A DNA stretch of 64,000 nucleotides, taken from contig JAUJPP010000005.1 in assembly GCA_030562195.1 (NCBI GenBank), positions 32,723,106 to 32,787,105 of the forward strand, written 5' to 3'. Under the pieces are notes generated by a model, which saw nothing but the letters and a program-made list of their open reading frames with translations, ran no database searches and was not told the origin of the DNA. A program made the translations under genes and the position numbers. Below are positions 35,701-50,700 of the stretch, piece by piece. This DNA is from Nipponacmea schrenckii (taxonomy: Eukaryota; Mollusca; Gastropoda; Lottiidae). How positions within the stretch are numbered: position 1 is the stretch's first letter; each line of letters begins with the position of its first letter.

Positions 35701-38700
35701 AAAAACCATTCATGTGATAATTTCCAGTTTCGAACTTGACCGAGATATAATAAATATATATATGTATACCAAGTTTCATTAAGATCGGATAAAAACTGTA
35801 GCCTGTATTGCAGATACAACAAATGTGGACGGACCGACGGACTGACAAGGGGGACGGCAATATACGTCCACATTTCCATGTGAGCGTATAAAAAGTTGAA
35901 GCTTCTATTGTGTCTACAACAAATATAGAGACAGGGGCAATAATTCAAACACTGTTTATCAAACATTTTCCAAATCTAACTTGACCGCCGTCTTATCAAT
36001 TCCAATGCTCATAACAAATTTCATTCTAATCCATTGAAAATTGTAGCTTCTATTGCATCAACATTAAATTTTGACGTGATGTAACTAAGTCAAGGGCAAT
36101 TACTCAAAAAACGTTCACCGAAAAATCTACAAATTCGAACTTGACCGCCATCTTATCAATTCCAATGCTCATACCAAGTTTCATTCTAATCCATTGAAAA
36201 TTGTAGCTTCTATTGTGTCTACAAAAAATATTGAGGCAGGGGCAATAACCAAAAAAGTGTTCATCGAAAAATCATCAAAATTGAAATTGATCACCGTCTT
36301 ATCAATTCTAATGCTCACACTAAGTTTTATACAAATCAATTGAAAATTGTAGCTTCTATTGTGTCTACAACAAATGTTGACGGACCGACGGACAGGGGTG
36401 ACGACAATATACCTCCACATATTCATGTGGGCGTATAAAAATACAGATCTGTACAAACCTGCAAGGTTGTGATGGTAATTTATTAAAGTCTATGGTTCTT
36501 TGTTTACATTTCTTACACTCAAAAAATCTCTTTTTCCCTTTCACTTTAGTTATTTCATGTCTTTCTTTTTTACATCTCTCACCAACTGACATAGCTGAAT
36601 AACTACACTAAAAAATATAAGAAATTCAAAAGCATGAATTCTTGGATATTCAGTTATACTTTGGGTTTTCAGTACACTTTTAAGAAAGTGACAAAATTAA
36701 ATGCTTTTGGAATACAAGCAATGAGTATGAAATCTGTTACAAAAACAATTTTTGTTCATTACAATATTAATAACTAGTACCAGGTACTTTGTATCTGCCA
36801 TTAGAGTCTAGACGATAAATCAAATCAACCATCCTGCTCGGATCCTTACCTGTTTACAAGTAAAAATATAACAATCTAATGAAGTTATAGATTTCATTTT
36901 TTCTTCCATTGTTTCTTTTTCTTCTAATTTATCAAAATATTTCTCCTCTCTTTCACATTCAGCCTGAAACATTTAGATAAGGCATCTAACTTTGAAACCT
37001 AAAAAACTTATATTAATTATTACAATAATAATTTCAGCACTAAGTACAAAATCATAACAAACATGGTTATTTGTGGTTGTTAGAGTTGTCTTATTTGAGT
37101 GTACAAGAAGCAAGTCAACTCACCTCCCTATAAGCACCAATATGAGAAGATTTAGCCTTCAATAATTTCTGAACCTCAGGTGATTTTAGATCAACATTGC
37201 CTAATAATCTGGATCTTTTCATGGGTGGTTCTTCACTGACGTTATTGTCCCCATTACTTTCTGAAAAACATTATAGATTATGGTAGAGCCGGATGCAGTC
37301 ACGTAGTGAATGAGCAGCCACCCAGAAAACTATTGTATTTTAAGTCTTCATTGTAATGAGAGATTTAAAACTGTAAGAGGAGATAGAATAACTTTATGTA
37401 TACTTTAACATCAAACCTAATAACCAAGACTATATTTTTAATTTTAACATTGTATGCAGCAAACCAGTAACAATCAGTGACACATTGACTTACCAATCTG
37501 TAGGAATATACTCTTTTAAGAGTGAAATTCAATCATGTTAGCAAGGAAACAAGCTTTTTCTCTATTTTATTTCCAACTGTTTGAGATTCATTCTAACCTG
37601 CCTACATCTCTAGAGACCTAATTGTTGTTACGCACATTAATAAGTGTTATTCAACTTACTGTTTATTTCATTCATTAGCCATAAACACTGGCACCTGAGA
37701 CACTTCAAGTTTTAACATGCAAATTATAGCTATTTAACTATCTTACCACTCTTTCCTAGTAATATTAGACCCTTCAATACAAGCAGTCAAATAATCATAT
37801 GACAAAATACCCAGAAAAACAGCACTTTCCAAGCAATGTTAATATATTAAGTTTTAAATTAATTTAATTGGAGTTGAGTTCATTTTATTATCACTAACAG
37901 TGAATAATATTCTACTGAAATTATAAATAACACTTTATGAATTTTAACAATACCTAAATTTTCCAGAACTCTCTTTTTCACTCGTTCCTGTACAGGGGAT
38001 GTATTTTTGACAGCATTTGGATTTTCTTTTTTACAGCCACCCTTTCTTTGAATTTTAGAAATAGCTAGTAACTGAAAAAAAATATCAGATACTGATATCA
38101 AAATTAAACTAGAATTGCTAACAATTATGAACGTATTTCGAGAGCCTTAAAATATTATGTAGGCTAAATTTGCAATTACCTACATCTAGACAATATATTG
38201 AATATCATTTGACCTAGTTTTCAAAGTCATAAAATAATTAGGTCACACCTTCCGTAACGGTTAATGATGGCGAAAATATGAAAATTATCAATTTTTGCTG
38301 TATTTAAGTACACTTATCTCTATGAATTTTTTAAGTAAGCCAAATTAAAAAATATCTACTCGTAGACAATATATTGAATATTATTTGACCTAATTTTCAA
38401 GGTCATAGATTAAGTGGGTCACACCTTCCGTAGCCGTTAAAGTGACCTAATTTTGAAAAAATCGAAATTTAAATAATTCGAAAGAAAATACGAAATTTGA
38501 AAATCGGTCTCCAAGAAAAGGTAGATAATGATCCATTGTATCTATGTGCTAAATTTCATCAAAATCGGTCTATCAGTAGTGTCTGAATTTCGGATTTAAG
38601 AATTGTAACAAAAATTCAAAATGGCGGCCGATATGGCAGCTTGACCTAATTATTTAGGTCAAATCAATTACTATTGACAAGTTATTTATAAAACAGTTTT

Positions 38701-41700
38701 CACTTTTCACCTTGCAGTTATAGACCGGAAGTTACGTAATTACGTCATTTGAGGCTAAACCGGATGTAGAATTTTTTTTTTCACATTTTTTCAAAAATTA
38801 AAATCATATCGCCTATCAACTGGTAAAGTTTCAAAATTTTACCATTTATATTAAAGGAGAAATCACGGTCTGAAATTTTTGCCGATGACCCTTGAATATT
38901 GAATTGCAAATCGTGGGTAAAATATTTAACCTAATTGCATAAAACCTATAATTGTTAGTTGACAAATACATTGAAGTTTTCAAATCTGAAAATCCGGTCA
39001 AAATCGAACTGAAAACAAACTTGCTAAAGCAAAAAAACCTCAACTTCCGGTTCTCACTTCCTGTCAGAGATAGAACTTCCGGTTTTGTTTTATTTGATAA
39101 TAGAAATCATTCTAAGATCAACTGTAGATTTAGAATTTCTGCACCTTTTACCAGTTTGTCTGCAAACTCATCCAAGAATTACAAAAAAAAAAAAAATAAA
39201 ATAAAATAATCCGAACGATTACAATACGTTTTCGCCAAAGTCGAAATACGTAAAAAAGGCACAAACAAAGCAAGTAAGAAAATAATCTTGTGGGACTTAC
39301 ATGTACATAGAATAGAAGAAAAAGATAAACAAAAAGGTAACATTTTCAGTATTAGGTATGCCTAGTTTTTATTGTTATCTGGTAGATGTTTAATTAATAC
39401 TTCAAGAACACCTGATATTTTTTTATAATTGAACATCTTTCAGTGTCTAAATTTTGTGAATGGAAAACAACCATCAAAAAGACAGTACAGCTGTAAAATG
39501 ATCTAAATATTTGCTTAAGCTACTAGTAAAGATAAACTTCAGCTATCCATTTCCTTTTCCAATCACAGCATTATCTTTGCATTACGTTCAGATCCAGCTA
39601 GATGCCAACAATCAAGGAGCGTTGCAAGCCGACATAAGACCATCTTTAGATTTGCTAATCTTGGCTTGGTATAGCAATGATTTTTAAATATATGATCAAA
39701 TTAGTCAAGAGCATTTCGTATTATTTGCTCTGAGATGACTTAATGATGTCAGTTTTTCCAAACTGATGCTAAAAAATAAGCCTTCAAAGGTAAAGCAAAG
39801 ACAAAGAAAAACCTACGCCTAGTTTAGAAGAGTATACACAGACCTTTAAAAGAAACAAAAATGAAAATGATCTGTCAAAAATGTATGAGATAAATATAAC
39901 CAGATATTTAGACACAGGAATGGATTTTGTGATAACAATATCATACCCCAAACTTTGTGTGGGCACATAACATCTTAAAGTCTCAGCAATCTCTTCCAGA
40001 ATTGTCTGAAGAAAATGTTTGTCCTTTTCCATATTTAGGAGAATGACTAGATCATCTAATTACTTTACTTTAAACCCGATAAGCTTCTACATATTCATCA
40101 ATTATGTTTGTCAGAAATAATATGCATAACATTACACAGATCTAGTAACACATTATCAGTATTTTCTGAGTTTTGGTCTTTCTGTTCTAAATACATGTAG
40201 TTGTTTTAACAAACATAACTATATCAATTATGTAACTGCAGTTGTTCTGCAGTTGTGTCTTCACGGATGTGTATTAGCCATACATATAATGGATTTTCTA
40301 GAAAAAGGGGCAATTACTCATTAAATATGTATTTGATATTTCCTAATTAAAATGGGCTTCATTCTTAGCTGTTTACAAACTCTGAGTTTCATTAAAGACC
40401 CTCAAAATATGTGCCTTCTCAAGTATCTACTAGATTGATGGATATTTAAAGAGCACACCATGTGTCACACCTGGCCGTGACTTATAGTCAAAAAATAAAG
40501 AGGCTTATCAATTCCAGTGACCTGAATTATTGACAAGATCAATCCAAGCTGATTCTGAAGGTATTATCTATGCTGGAATCGAATCCTGTGTAGTGGTTTT
40601 AAGATCCTAATGGTGTTAGTACCATAATATACATACAAGTCACTTAGCCTAGGGTAACTTTAGAATTAATGACAAAAAAAAAGAATTATGGCTGAATTTT
40701 ATCTAAAGTCCTAATATTGGACCTAGAACAGATCCATGAGATACACCAAAAGCCAGCAGGGAAGGTAGAGATCATCAATGGTCTCTCAGTTGCAAAGTTT
40801 CTCGCCGAATTTAGCTTATTTCTGGAATCTGTTATTGTAGCGCCAGGAATACTTGTAATTGTTGGGGATTTCAATTTCCATATAGACAATACGTCATTAG
40901 CTGAGGTACGACAATTCTCAGACCTTTTAGGCTCATTGGGACTAAGTCAGCGAGTGACAGAGCCTACATATGATCAAGGTCACACACTTGACCTGGTCAT
41001 CACCCAAGAAACAGAGACTCACTTTGGCAACATCGAAGTGGAGAAAACTCTTCCATCTGATCACAGTGCAGTTCATTTTCGCTGTGAACTGACTCGGCCC
41101 TGCCCACAAAGGATTATAATGCACCATCCGCAACATCCGTGCTGTGACACAGGACAACCTCTCATCATCTATGCACTGCCACCCGTTCGTATCACCAGAT
41201 GGAGCGAACGTGAATCATATGGTGAAAGAGTACAACTACAAGTTGGCAATTGTTATGGACGACGTAGCTCCATCTCAGGAATAGGTCATCACGAACAAAC
41301 CATGGGCACCCTGGTTCGAAGACCAGACCTTCCATGCCAAAGAGGAACTTTGCGCTTCAGAAAGAAACTGGAAAAGGACTGGTCTGGAAGTCCATTGGCA
41401 AATCTTCAAAGCAAAACGCAGTGAATATAATTGTCTACAGGACGCAACAAAGAATACATATTATAGAAATTGCATTAAAAACGCTGACCAGAGTAAGCTA
41501 ATTCGAGAGATTGACAATATCACTGGTGCTAATACATCAACAGTAGTTTTACCAATGCGTTCTGATCCATCAAAATTAGCACAAACTTTCGCAGACTTTT
41601 TCAATGACAAAATTGATACTTTACGAAATAGGTTCATTCACATTCGCAGTCAGTATTCATAAGTCTTGGGGACGGTTTTGGAACTGTTTTCGACGATCTC

Positions 41701-44700
41701 TTGTGATAGCGTTCTCAGACTTCTAACCTCTATGAATTCTTAGTCCTGTGAATAAGATCCGTTGTCCACTGTTTTGCTCAAGCACTGTTTACAGACATTG
41801 TTCCTTTCATTACTAAAATTGTTAACGAGTCCCTTTCTTCAGGCACCTTCCCCGAGTCAGAGAAGTGTGCGTTTGTGAGGCTGCTTTGAAAAAGTCTGGA
41901 CTAAAACCTAATGAGTTGAAGAATTACCGACCTGTGTCTAATATATCGTTTCTGGGAAAGGCCAATGAGAAGGTCGTTATTAACCAAATTGAAGAGTACT
42001 TTTCTAGCAATTCTATGTTCTGTAAATTTCACTCAGCCTATTGAAAGTTTCACTCGACAGAAACAGTACTTTTGAAGGTGTTCAATGATAATTTGGTTTT
42101 TCTAGATGGTCATCGCAAAGTAATATTAGTCATGTTGGACTTATCTGCTGCCTTCTACACTTTGGATCATGAAATTTTATTGGAACGGTAAGAGAAACAC
42201 TTTGGTTTCACCGGGCAGGCCTTGTGTTGGTTCAAATCATACTTGAGAGGTAGGTCACAGACTGTGAAGATAGGCGCATCGTCTTTTGAAAAATCTTCTT
42301 TGAAATATGGTGTACCGCAAGGTACTTGGTCCGATTTTATTTAGTCTTTATTGCACTCCTCTTGAGGAGATTTTTAACAATTACGGTCTTGATTTCATGG
42401 TGTACGCTGAGGACACACAAATTATTGTAGTTGTAAGTCAGGTGAATTATCTACTGTTACACTAGAGTCATGTGTTGACTAGATTCGTGCTTGGATGTCA
42501 GCGAATCGGCTTGTACTGAATGATAGCAAGACAGAAGTAGTCCATTTTCACTCCAAATTTCTTCTTCACTCAGTGTTTGACAATATACGAATCGGAAATG
42601 ACTTGGTACACCCTGTTGATGCTGAAAAGAATCTTGGGTTTTACCTTGACTCTGTTTGTTCTCTGTCGTCACACATCTCTTCCATTTGTATTATTGTAAA
42701 TCTGCATCATTTGCACTATACCGCATTGGTCGCATTAGATGTGTTTTAGATCGTACCAGCACTGAACTACTAATACATGCTTTCATTACAACTCGCTTAG
42801 ATTATTGCAACAGCCTTCTTCTGCATGCACCAGAATATGTCACCAAACGTCTCCAATCCATTCAAAACTGTCGCACCAGAAATTACTCTCACATAACTCC
42901 TGTTCTCGCCTCACTGCACTGGCTTCCTGTTTCTCACCGAATTGAATTTAAGGTTTTTATTAACATACAAGACGCTGCATGGGCAGGCATCCCTGATTCA
43001 AAATCTTAGCCTTTCGGGAAGTATTTGATGATTGATTGGTGTCAAAAGCTTCTGAGAGATACAGTAATATCACGTTGAAGCAAGTTTACATATGATATCA
43101 TTAAATACATGGGTAACTGCAGTTTTAATTCTGTGGAATTTCTAATAAAGCACACTGGAAAGGTTCATATATATATTAAAACTAAAATTTGAAACTGGCC
43201 TATAATTCTTTAAATTATTGGAATCCAGAATTGATTATGGTTAAATAAGTATGTATCCTTTAAAGGGATGACATTGGCAGTCTTAAAAATATCTGGAACA
43301 GTTGATGAAGCACCGCTAGTAATAATGAATCAGTAATGACAGGAAGAATTTCAAGCCGATGATCTTTTAGAATACTAGTTGGGGTTGGGTCTAAGGTACA
43401 TGATTTTGGTTAGATTTTATAACAACCCCTACTACATTGTCCAAGATGGTTGCATTCAGTATGGTTGTTTTATTTCTTACTGACCTAGCATTTATCAAAG
43501 CACACGTTACATTAGAGTTTTTCTTAACTTCAAATGTCTGTACCTTCTTTTGTTTATCATCTTGGGGTTGAATAGTCATAAGATTACTATAATTGATACC
43601 TAATCGAGACTTTCTTTCTGTTATGATTGTTTTGATTGTCCTATTCCATTGTTTGATTTTGAATAAAAACTTGACAGTACAATAACAATCAGTGGAATGA
43701 AATATTCAACCTTCAATCATAAACTTCTTTTCTGGGGTGATTAGTGTACAATATTATTAAGTTTCATTAAAATCTGTCAAGAATTGTACCTATTGTACCT
43801 AATAGCAAGGCAATAACTCATTAAATATTTTTCGGTATTTTTTTTTGAATCGAGAACACCATTTGGTTGATAACAAACAATTTCAACAAGTTTCATCATA
43901 ATCAGTAAAGATAGGCCATGGACTGTGACTGTAAAATGTGCTTAAAAATGACTTCTTGTAGCACAACCTGGAGACTACTTTTTCTCACCTAGGTTCTCTT
44001 CATATATGTTGTAGCATACTAAAAAATAATGTTCCCACTTTCAAAAAGTGCCACAACTTCATTTTTCAGGCTTTAAAGATGCGCACTTTTGTCTTACTCC
44101 CTTCACATTTCATGATTTTCACCTAGCTATAAAGATAGCTTGCCAGGCAAGGTAATATACGCCCACTGGCAGCATTTATTTCAAATAAAAACTTTTCAGT
44201 AAGGTTACAAAAGTGGAATGAAATATTCAACCTTCCACCATATATTTTTTTCTAGGGTCTCTAGTTTCATTAAAAACTGTCAAGAATTGTACCTAACTCA
44301 ACTCATTAAATATTTTTCGGTATTTTTATGATTTGCATTAGGGTTCACCCTTAATAACATTTTGATATTTTTAATTCTTAATAAGGCTCATTCTTGGTTG
44401 ATATTAAACAATTTCAGCGAGTTTTGTCAAAAATGAATGTTTAGAGTGTTCACAAGCCAAAAGTTGAAAGCGATTTTGAAAACAGGCCCAATAACTGACA
44501 CTAAATATTTTTTGATTTATCTGATTTTCAATAGGGTTTATCCTTGTGAGAAAACAAATACTAAAGCCAAGCTTCATCAAAATCCATTCAAAATTGTTCT
44601 TTCTAGAGTGTTTACGAGTTAAATTGAACGCGTTTTCAAAAACAAGGCCAATAACTTGTACTAAATATTTTTCGATTTTCAATAGAGTTCATCCTTGGGA

Positions 44701-47700
44701 GACAACAAATACTCCAGCCAAGTTACATCAAAATCCATTAAAAATTGTTCTTTCTAGAGTGTTTACAAGCTAAAATTGAACGCGTTTTCAAGAACAAGGG
44801 CTATAACTGACACTAAATATATTTCTATTTATTTGATTTATAATAGGGTTCATCCTTGGGTAAAAAAAAATACTCCAGCCAAAGTTAATCAAAATCCATT
44901 AAGAATAGTTCTTTCTAGAGTGTTTACAAGCTAAAATTGAATGCGTTTTCAAGAACAAGGGCAGTAACTCATACTAAAAAAAATTTCGATTTCGCTTTTC
45001 AAAAGGGTTCATCCTTGAGTTACAACACACTCTCACACCAAGTTTCATCGAAATCCATCAAGAATTGTGCCATGTAGAGTGTTTACGAGACAAAAATGGA
45101 ACAAGGGCAATAATTCATATTAGATATATTTTGATAATTTTAATTTTCAATTAGGCTCATCCCTTGCGATATCCAACAATTTTGTCAACATTGGTCATGA
45201 ATTGTACCTTCTAGAGTGTTTATTAGCCAAAAAGTTAAACCCGTTTTCAAACACAAGGGCAATAACTGACACTAAATATATTTCGATTTATTTGATTTTC
45301 AATAAGGTTCATCCTTGGGTAAAAACAAATACTCAAGCCAAGTTTTATCAAAATCCATTAAGAATTGTTCTTTCTAGAGTGCTTACAAGCTAAAATTGAA
45401 CGCGTTTTCAAACACAAGGGCAATAACTGATACTAAATATTTTTCGATTTAACTGAATTTCAATAGGGTTCATCCTTAGGTGATTACAAATACTCATGCC
45501 AAGTTATGTCAAAATCGCTCAAGAATTGTGACTTGTAGAGTGTTTACAAGGCAAAAATCCAACACATTTTATAGAACAAAGGCAATAATTCCTATTAAAT
45601 ATATTTCGATATGTGCTATTTTCAAAAGGGTTCATTCTTGGGTGATATTAAACAATTTCAGCAAGTTTCGTCAAAATCGGTCAATAACTGTGCTTTGTAG
45701 AGTGTTTACAAGCTAAAAATTGAATGCGTTTTCAAAAACAAGGGCAATAACTGATATTAATTTTTTTTCGATTTGACTGGTTTTCAATAGGCTTCATCCT
45801 TGGGTGATAACAAATACTCAGGCCAAGTTTCATTAAAATCCATTAAAAATTGTTCTCTCAAGAATGTTTACAAGCTAAAATTGAACGCGTTTTCAAGAAC
45901 AAGGGCAATAACTCATACTAAATGTTTTTCGATTTCGCTGATTTTCGATAGGGTTTATCCTTGAGTTATAACATACTCTTACACCAAGTTTCATCAAAAT
46001 CGGTCAAGAATTGCACGTTGTAGAGTGTTTACGAGCCATTCTAGAACAAGGGCACGAACTCATACTAATTTTTTTCCGATTTCGCTGATTTTCAAAAGGG
46101 TTCATCCTTGCGTGATCATAAACACTCATATTAAGTTTCATCTAAATCCGTCAAGAATTACACCGTGTAGAGTGTTTACGAGCAATTGTGGACGGACGGA
46201 CGGACGACCGACGGATGTGGGTGACGACAATATACGCCCCCCATTTCATGTGGGCGTATAAAAATACATCTGCAAATTGGGGAAGCATAAAATTTTCTGG
46301 AATTGTTGGATATATGATATAGATTCCACTGGTACAATTAATCAGTTCATAAAAATACATGATTTCGTAATAAAATGCTGAAATCCGCAGAACACGCAAT
46401 AAAGGTAACATTTCTGTCTAAAAATTATTAAGATCAAATATTTGGTCTTAAATGCAATCAAATAGGCTTATCAGGAAAACTTGCAATATCTACTTGCATA
46501 AAAGCTTGTAAAAGCCGATTAAATTTATAGAAAGGGAACATTGCCAAATCCTCCCAATCTATATTTCTAGAGTACATAAAGGGAGATAATCAACCCTGAA
46601 TACATTCATTGTAGCAGCTTTAATATGACCTAATAATTGAATTTAGACTATCAATTTTCACATTTTAACAGACAAACAAAATACATCAAATCCCTTCATC
46701 ATAGGAAACTATCTCAACCATCTCTTCGGATCCAGTGAGTTTACAAATTTTGACAGTTATCACCAGAACACGAATCAGTACATGAAACATTCAAAGAATA
46801 TCATCACCATGTCATTGTTTCACAACCTATATGGCATTTACAATAAATATTTTTTAGAATAGACGATGGGACAGGATCTATGTTCAGACTCGGTTCATCA
46901 GATTTTCAGAGTAGATAGATTTAACCACTTCAGCAGATATATCATTAGCAGTTGTTGGGCAAGGTCCCCCCATTTCACTGTATTGTTGTCTTCACAGCAT
47001 TGCTCAGAATATAACATTTACAATGAATTAACATCTAAATGTCCAGTGGTGAAGGGCATTGTACCATGATCTGTTTCCATATAAATGTGTCACTTAAAGA
47101 TGGCAAAATTACTAAAATATAGCCTTGTGTTATATCATCAACAATAACCATTTCACTTCAAAGCAGCTCCAACATTAACTTCAAAGCAAATGAACTGGAA
47201 AAAAGGGAAAATACAATCATTGCTCAGATGTAAGATCCTGTAGGGGTTCTATCATCCTGTTCAGGACAATGGTCTGTCCAAGTAGTGGGAGAATTAAGAC
47301 AAAGAAAAGAGAAAGATGTGGGATGATCATTATCATTATAATATAATATAATACAAATACAAATACAAATATATCCATACCTGTAATTTGAAATATCTGC
47401 TCCTTCCAACATAAAATCCTTCTTCTTACAATATCAATAAATGCATCAAATATTTTCTCGTAAACATCAACTTCTGGACCTGAAAAGAATGACAATAAAT
47501 TATTTATTAGGCCTGTCCTTCATCAAAAAAAATTTAACACCACATATACATAGAAAGATTCAGACACAACTTTTAACAACAAACAGCAAAAGTGGTTGAT
47601 AAGTAACTGGCATTAATGACACAAAAGTGAACCACATATTAAACCATTCGGATACTCTAACTCACCTGGATGTACTTGCTGCCGACTAAAACAAAGACAG

Positions 47701-50700
47701 TGCCTGTAACAAGGAGCATGATATTGCACTTCAATAGCCACACAGTTTTTATCTCTGATGTGTCTTAAAACATTTTCATTCTTTGTTGGTGTTGCAGCTT
47801 CCCTTAGCCAACCTAAATAATAAGCATATTAAAATATGAGCTAATTGTGGTTATATTTATAACAATATTAAAGAAAATGCTCACAACATTCTTTCTTCCA
47901 CCCTTGAAAGTAGACTGTTCAGATCTTTTAACAGCCCTGCCTAATTTAGACTTATCTGTAAATCGATAACACTTTTGGTTTATCTATACATTTTCTATGC
48001 TTCCACAACACTTCCTACAATTGGGAATATTGTTTTATTAAACATATTCAGTGCAGAATTTCATCGAATTTCGCTCTCACATCAAAAAAAATGGCCGCCA
48101 TGTAATTTTAAGAATCCGATCTCCTATGATAAATATCATGCCTTTATATCACCAGGATCCACATTGAGTGGGTTGTCTATTAAAAAAACATAAGAACTAT
48201 CAAATAAGAATACTTTAAAAGTATTCTATTTTTTTGAAACAGTGAAAATGTCATCAGGTAGCCAAAAAAAAAAATAATGTAAACAAAGCAATGTTCAATG
48301 AAATATTTACTTTCGTTTTCTTACCTTCAAACACATCCTTGTGCATTTCACATAATCTTTTTTCTTCCCCTTCCAGATTTATCCATTCTTTGGCATAAGA
48401 TATAATTTTTGTCCAACTAGTTTCCGACAACTGAAGAATTTTCCCAGGATCTTTCGATACGAGATGAATTAAACACTTTATTTTGTCGGTCGCAGCATTG
48501 TTTACAGCGAGTTGACCTCATGCCGAACTATAAAAGGTCAATCGGCGGAGTAATATATCTTAATAACATCATTTGATTGCTTCAATACCCGCTTTAGATG
48601 ATAAGTAAACAGGTCACATTCTCAGCAACAGACGCGAACATTTAAGTTCCATGTTTTGGTACCTGATACAAGCAAACTGGCAAAATTCCAGCGTGGGAAC
48701 AAATATTCCCGGCTTTGGCATGGCAAAATCTACACACTCAATTTGAAATTTTTTATTCCCCATAACTCCTACTTTTATAAAACGATATTCTATAACTGTC
48801 TACCGCCTAAGAAATCTGCCTTGTAAAGTGTTTATGAGCTAAAAATTAAAATCATTTTATAGAACAAGGGCAATAATTTATATCAAATAGCTATATTTCT
48901 ATTGTTTAATAAGGTACATTCTTGGGTGATTACAAATACTAATACCAAGTTTCATCAACATCCTTAAAGAAATGCATTTAGAAGAGCAAGGGTCACAATA
49001 CATATTAAATATATTTCAATATTTTTTATTTTCAATAGGGTCTATCCATAGGTGATATTAAAGAATTTCCTTACCTTCGCTTTATCAATAGCACTGCTCT
49101 TGAACTTTGATGAACTTCCTCCAAGAAATACTTCCTGCCCAGGATAAAAACCTTTTCCTAATGTTGGTGTTGCTGATAGAGGATCTAATTTAGGAACTGT
49201 CTGTCCTAGAGCAGCCAGCCGGGCTCGTTTCTTTTCATTTAATTCTATAGAGTGTTGTTTTAGTAATTCTTGAGGTGTGATGGATATCATAGGTATCTCA
49301 CTTTTAGCTTCTGGAATAAAAATAAAACTATGGCAACTCAATAGATAGCTTGCCAGGCAAGGTAATATACGTCCACTGGCATCATTGAATTTGAATAATA
49401 AATTGGGCAATAACTCAAAATATTTTCATTGAAAATCGTCTCTATACCAATGCTCACACCAAGTTTCATCCATTGAACATTGTAGCTTCTAATTGTTTAC
49501 AACAAATATAGAGGCAGGGGCAATAACTCAAAAACTGTTCATCGAAAAATCGTCCAATCAAATATGACCACCATCTTATAAATTCAAATGCTCACACCAA
49601 GTTTAAAATCCGTAAAAAATTGTAGCTAACAGAACGAAATGTTTCAAAAGCTATAATGGATGTTATAGTAAGAAATTGTAAAAAGTATGCTTACATGTAT
49701 ACTACTTTTTAAGCATTAGTTTGAGCTAATGAGACAATTAAGAATTTAGAGGAAGCTTAGAAAGAACAGCCTGTAGCACACTTTTATTACATTATTTATA
49801 AAGCATCAAGATATGGAAAGTCTGACCAAACATAAATTATTTAATCTTCAGAAAGAATTTGGTTGACTGTTTCTGACACCATGTTGGGACAACAGATAAA
49901 ATGTAACACAACAGTTTAAAACACACTCTTTTGGCAGTTGAGAAAGTCTTGACTGAGCTACAATTCACCAAACTTCAAAGCCATGTCATTATTTTCTTAA
50001 AAATGTAAAAATCGATCTATTAACAATTTTTAAGTAAAGGGTTATAAATCTACATTTAATATATCAAATAAGACTACAATGGTTACCTTCTTCTTGTATT
50101 TCTGATTTCACCAAATGTTTTACTAAATTCATGGAACCAACAGAGGGTGTGGCTATCATATCAATACTAGAAAAAAAGATTCTCAGTTACATACTAAATC
50201 CAGATGCATTATAGTCTATATATACAAATTTTTCAGTGGGCTGAAGACATTAGTCAAGGTGCCATATTTATCATAATTTCCTGCGGTAGATCACCAATGC
50301 CTTGTATTCATATCACTATAGCAGGAATTGGTTCATCCTTCATTGCTTACATAACTTTTACTAACTGACTACCGGTAACTGACAGTGGAGCCCTGTTAAA
50401 CTGGTTGTTGATATTATGGAAAATCTCATATATTATGTGTGAGATAATACACTACACACCGTGTTATCTGCCATACACACCAAGGGGTAAAACATAAACT
50501 GCATTAAATTGACACCCCTAAAACTACAATAGACTGATCGATATCACCCTCATGAGATGATATGAAATGTTGAACCCGTCCCATTGAGATTAGTGAGCTG
50601 GAAGGCGTCTGATTAAAGCACGTGCATTGTGATCAAAAGGTGTGTGTATGTGTACATGAATGGACACTATGGCTGATGAATACCCAAAGTTTAGTGATAT

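Larger units (their letters stand above)
26761..36963 (-). other. MCM10: MCM10 exons 18-21: C-terminal zinc ribbon and tail
   Basis: Three C-x2-C pairs are seen: Cys789/792 (exons 18/19), Cys822/825 (exon 19) and Cys840/843 (exons 19/20). Exon 20 is only 43 nt and supplies RNCGEYNFERTCMFK; most relatives have Trp-Glu-Arg where this reads Phe-Glu-Arg. It is separated by an 8.5-kb intron from exon 19 and a 1.06-kb intron from exon 21, which ends LNSLNEKVYL and stop TAG at 26763-26761. Confidence 0.9.

Noticed and set aside
40560..40640. Minus-strand GGATTCGATTCC resembling a tRNA B box, with GGCTAAGTGAC resembling an A box upstream
   Set aside because: The box spacing is too long for a tRNA and no acceptor-stem pairing was found. 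A tRNA-derived SINE cannot be excluded, but the support is too weak.
46866..47210. Possible further exons of the nested gene or a plus-strand 67-residue frame
   Set aside because: No splice sites in the needed phase combine with recognisable protein sequence, and the minus-strand frames are interrupted.
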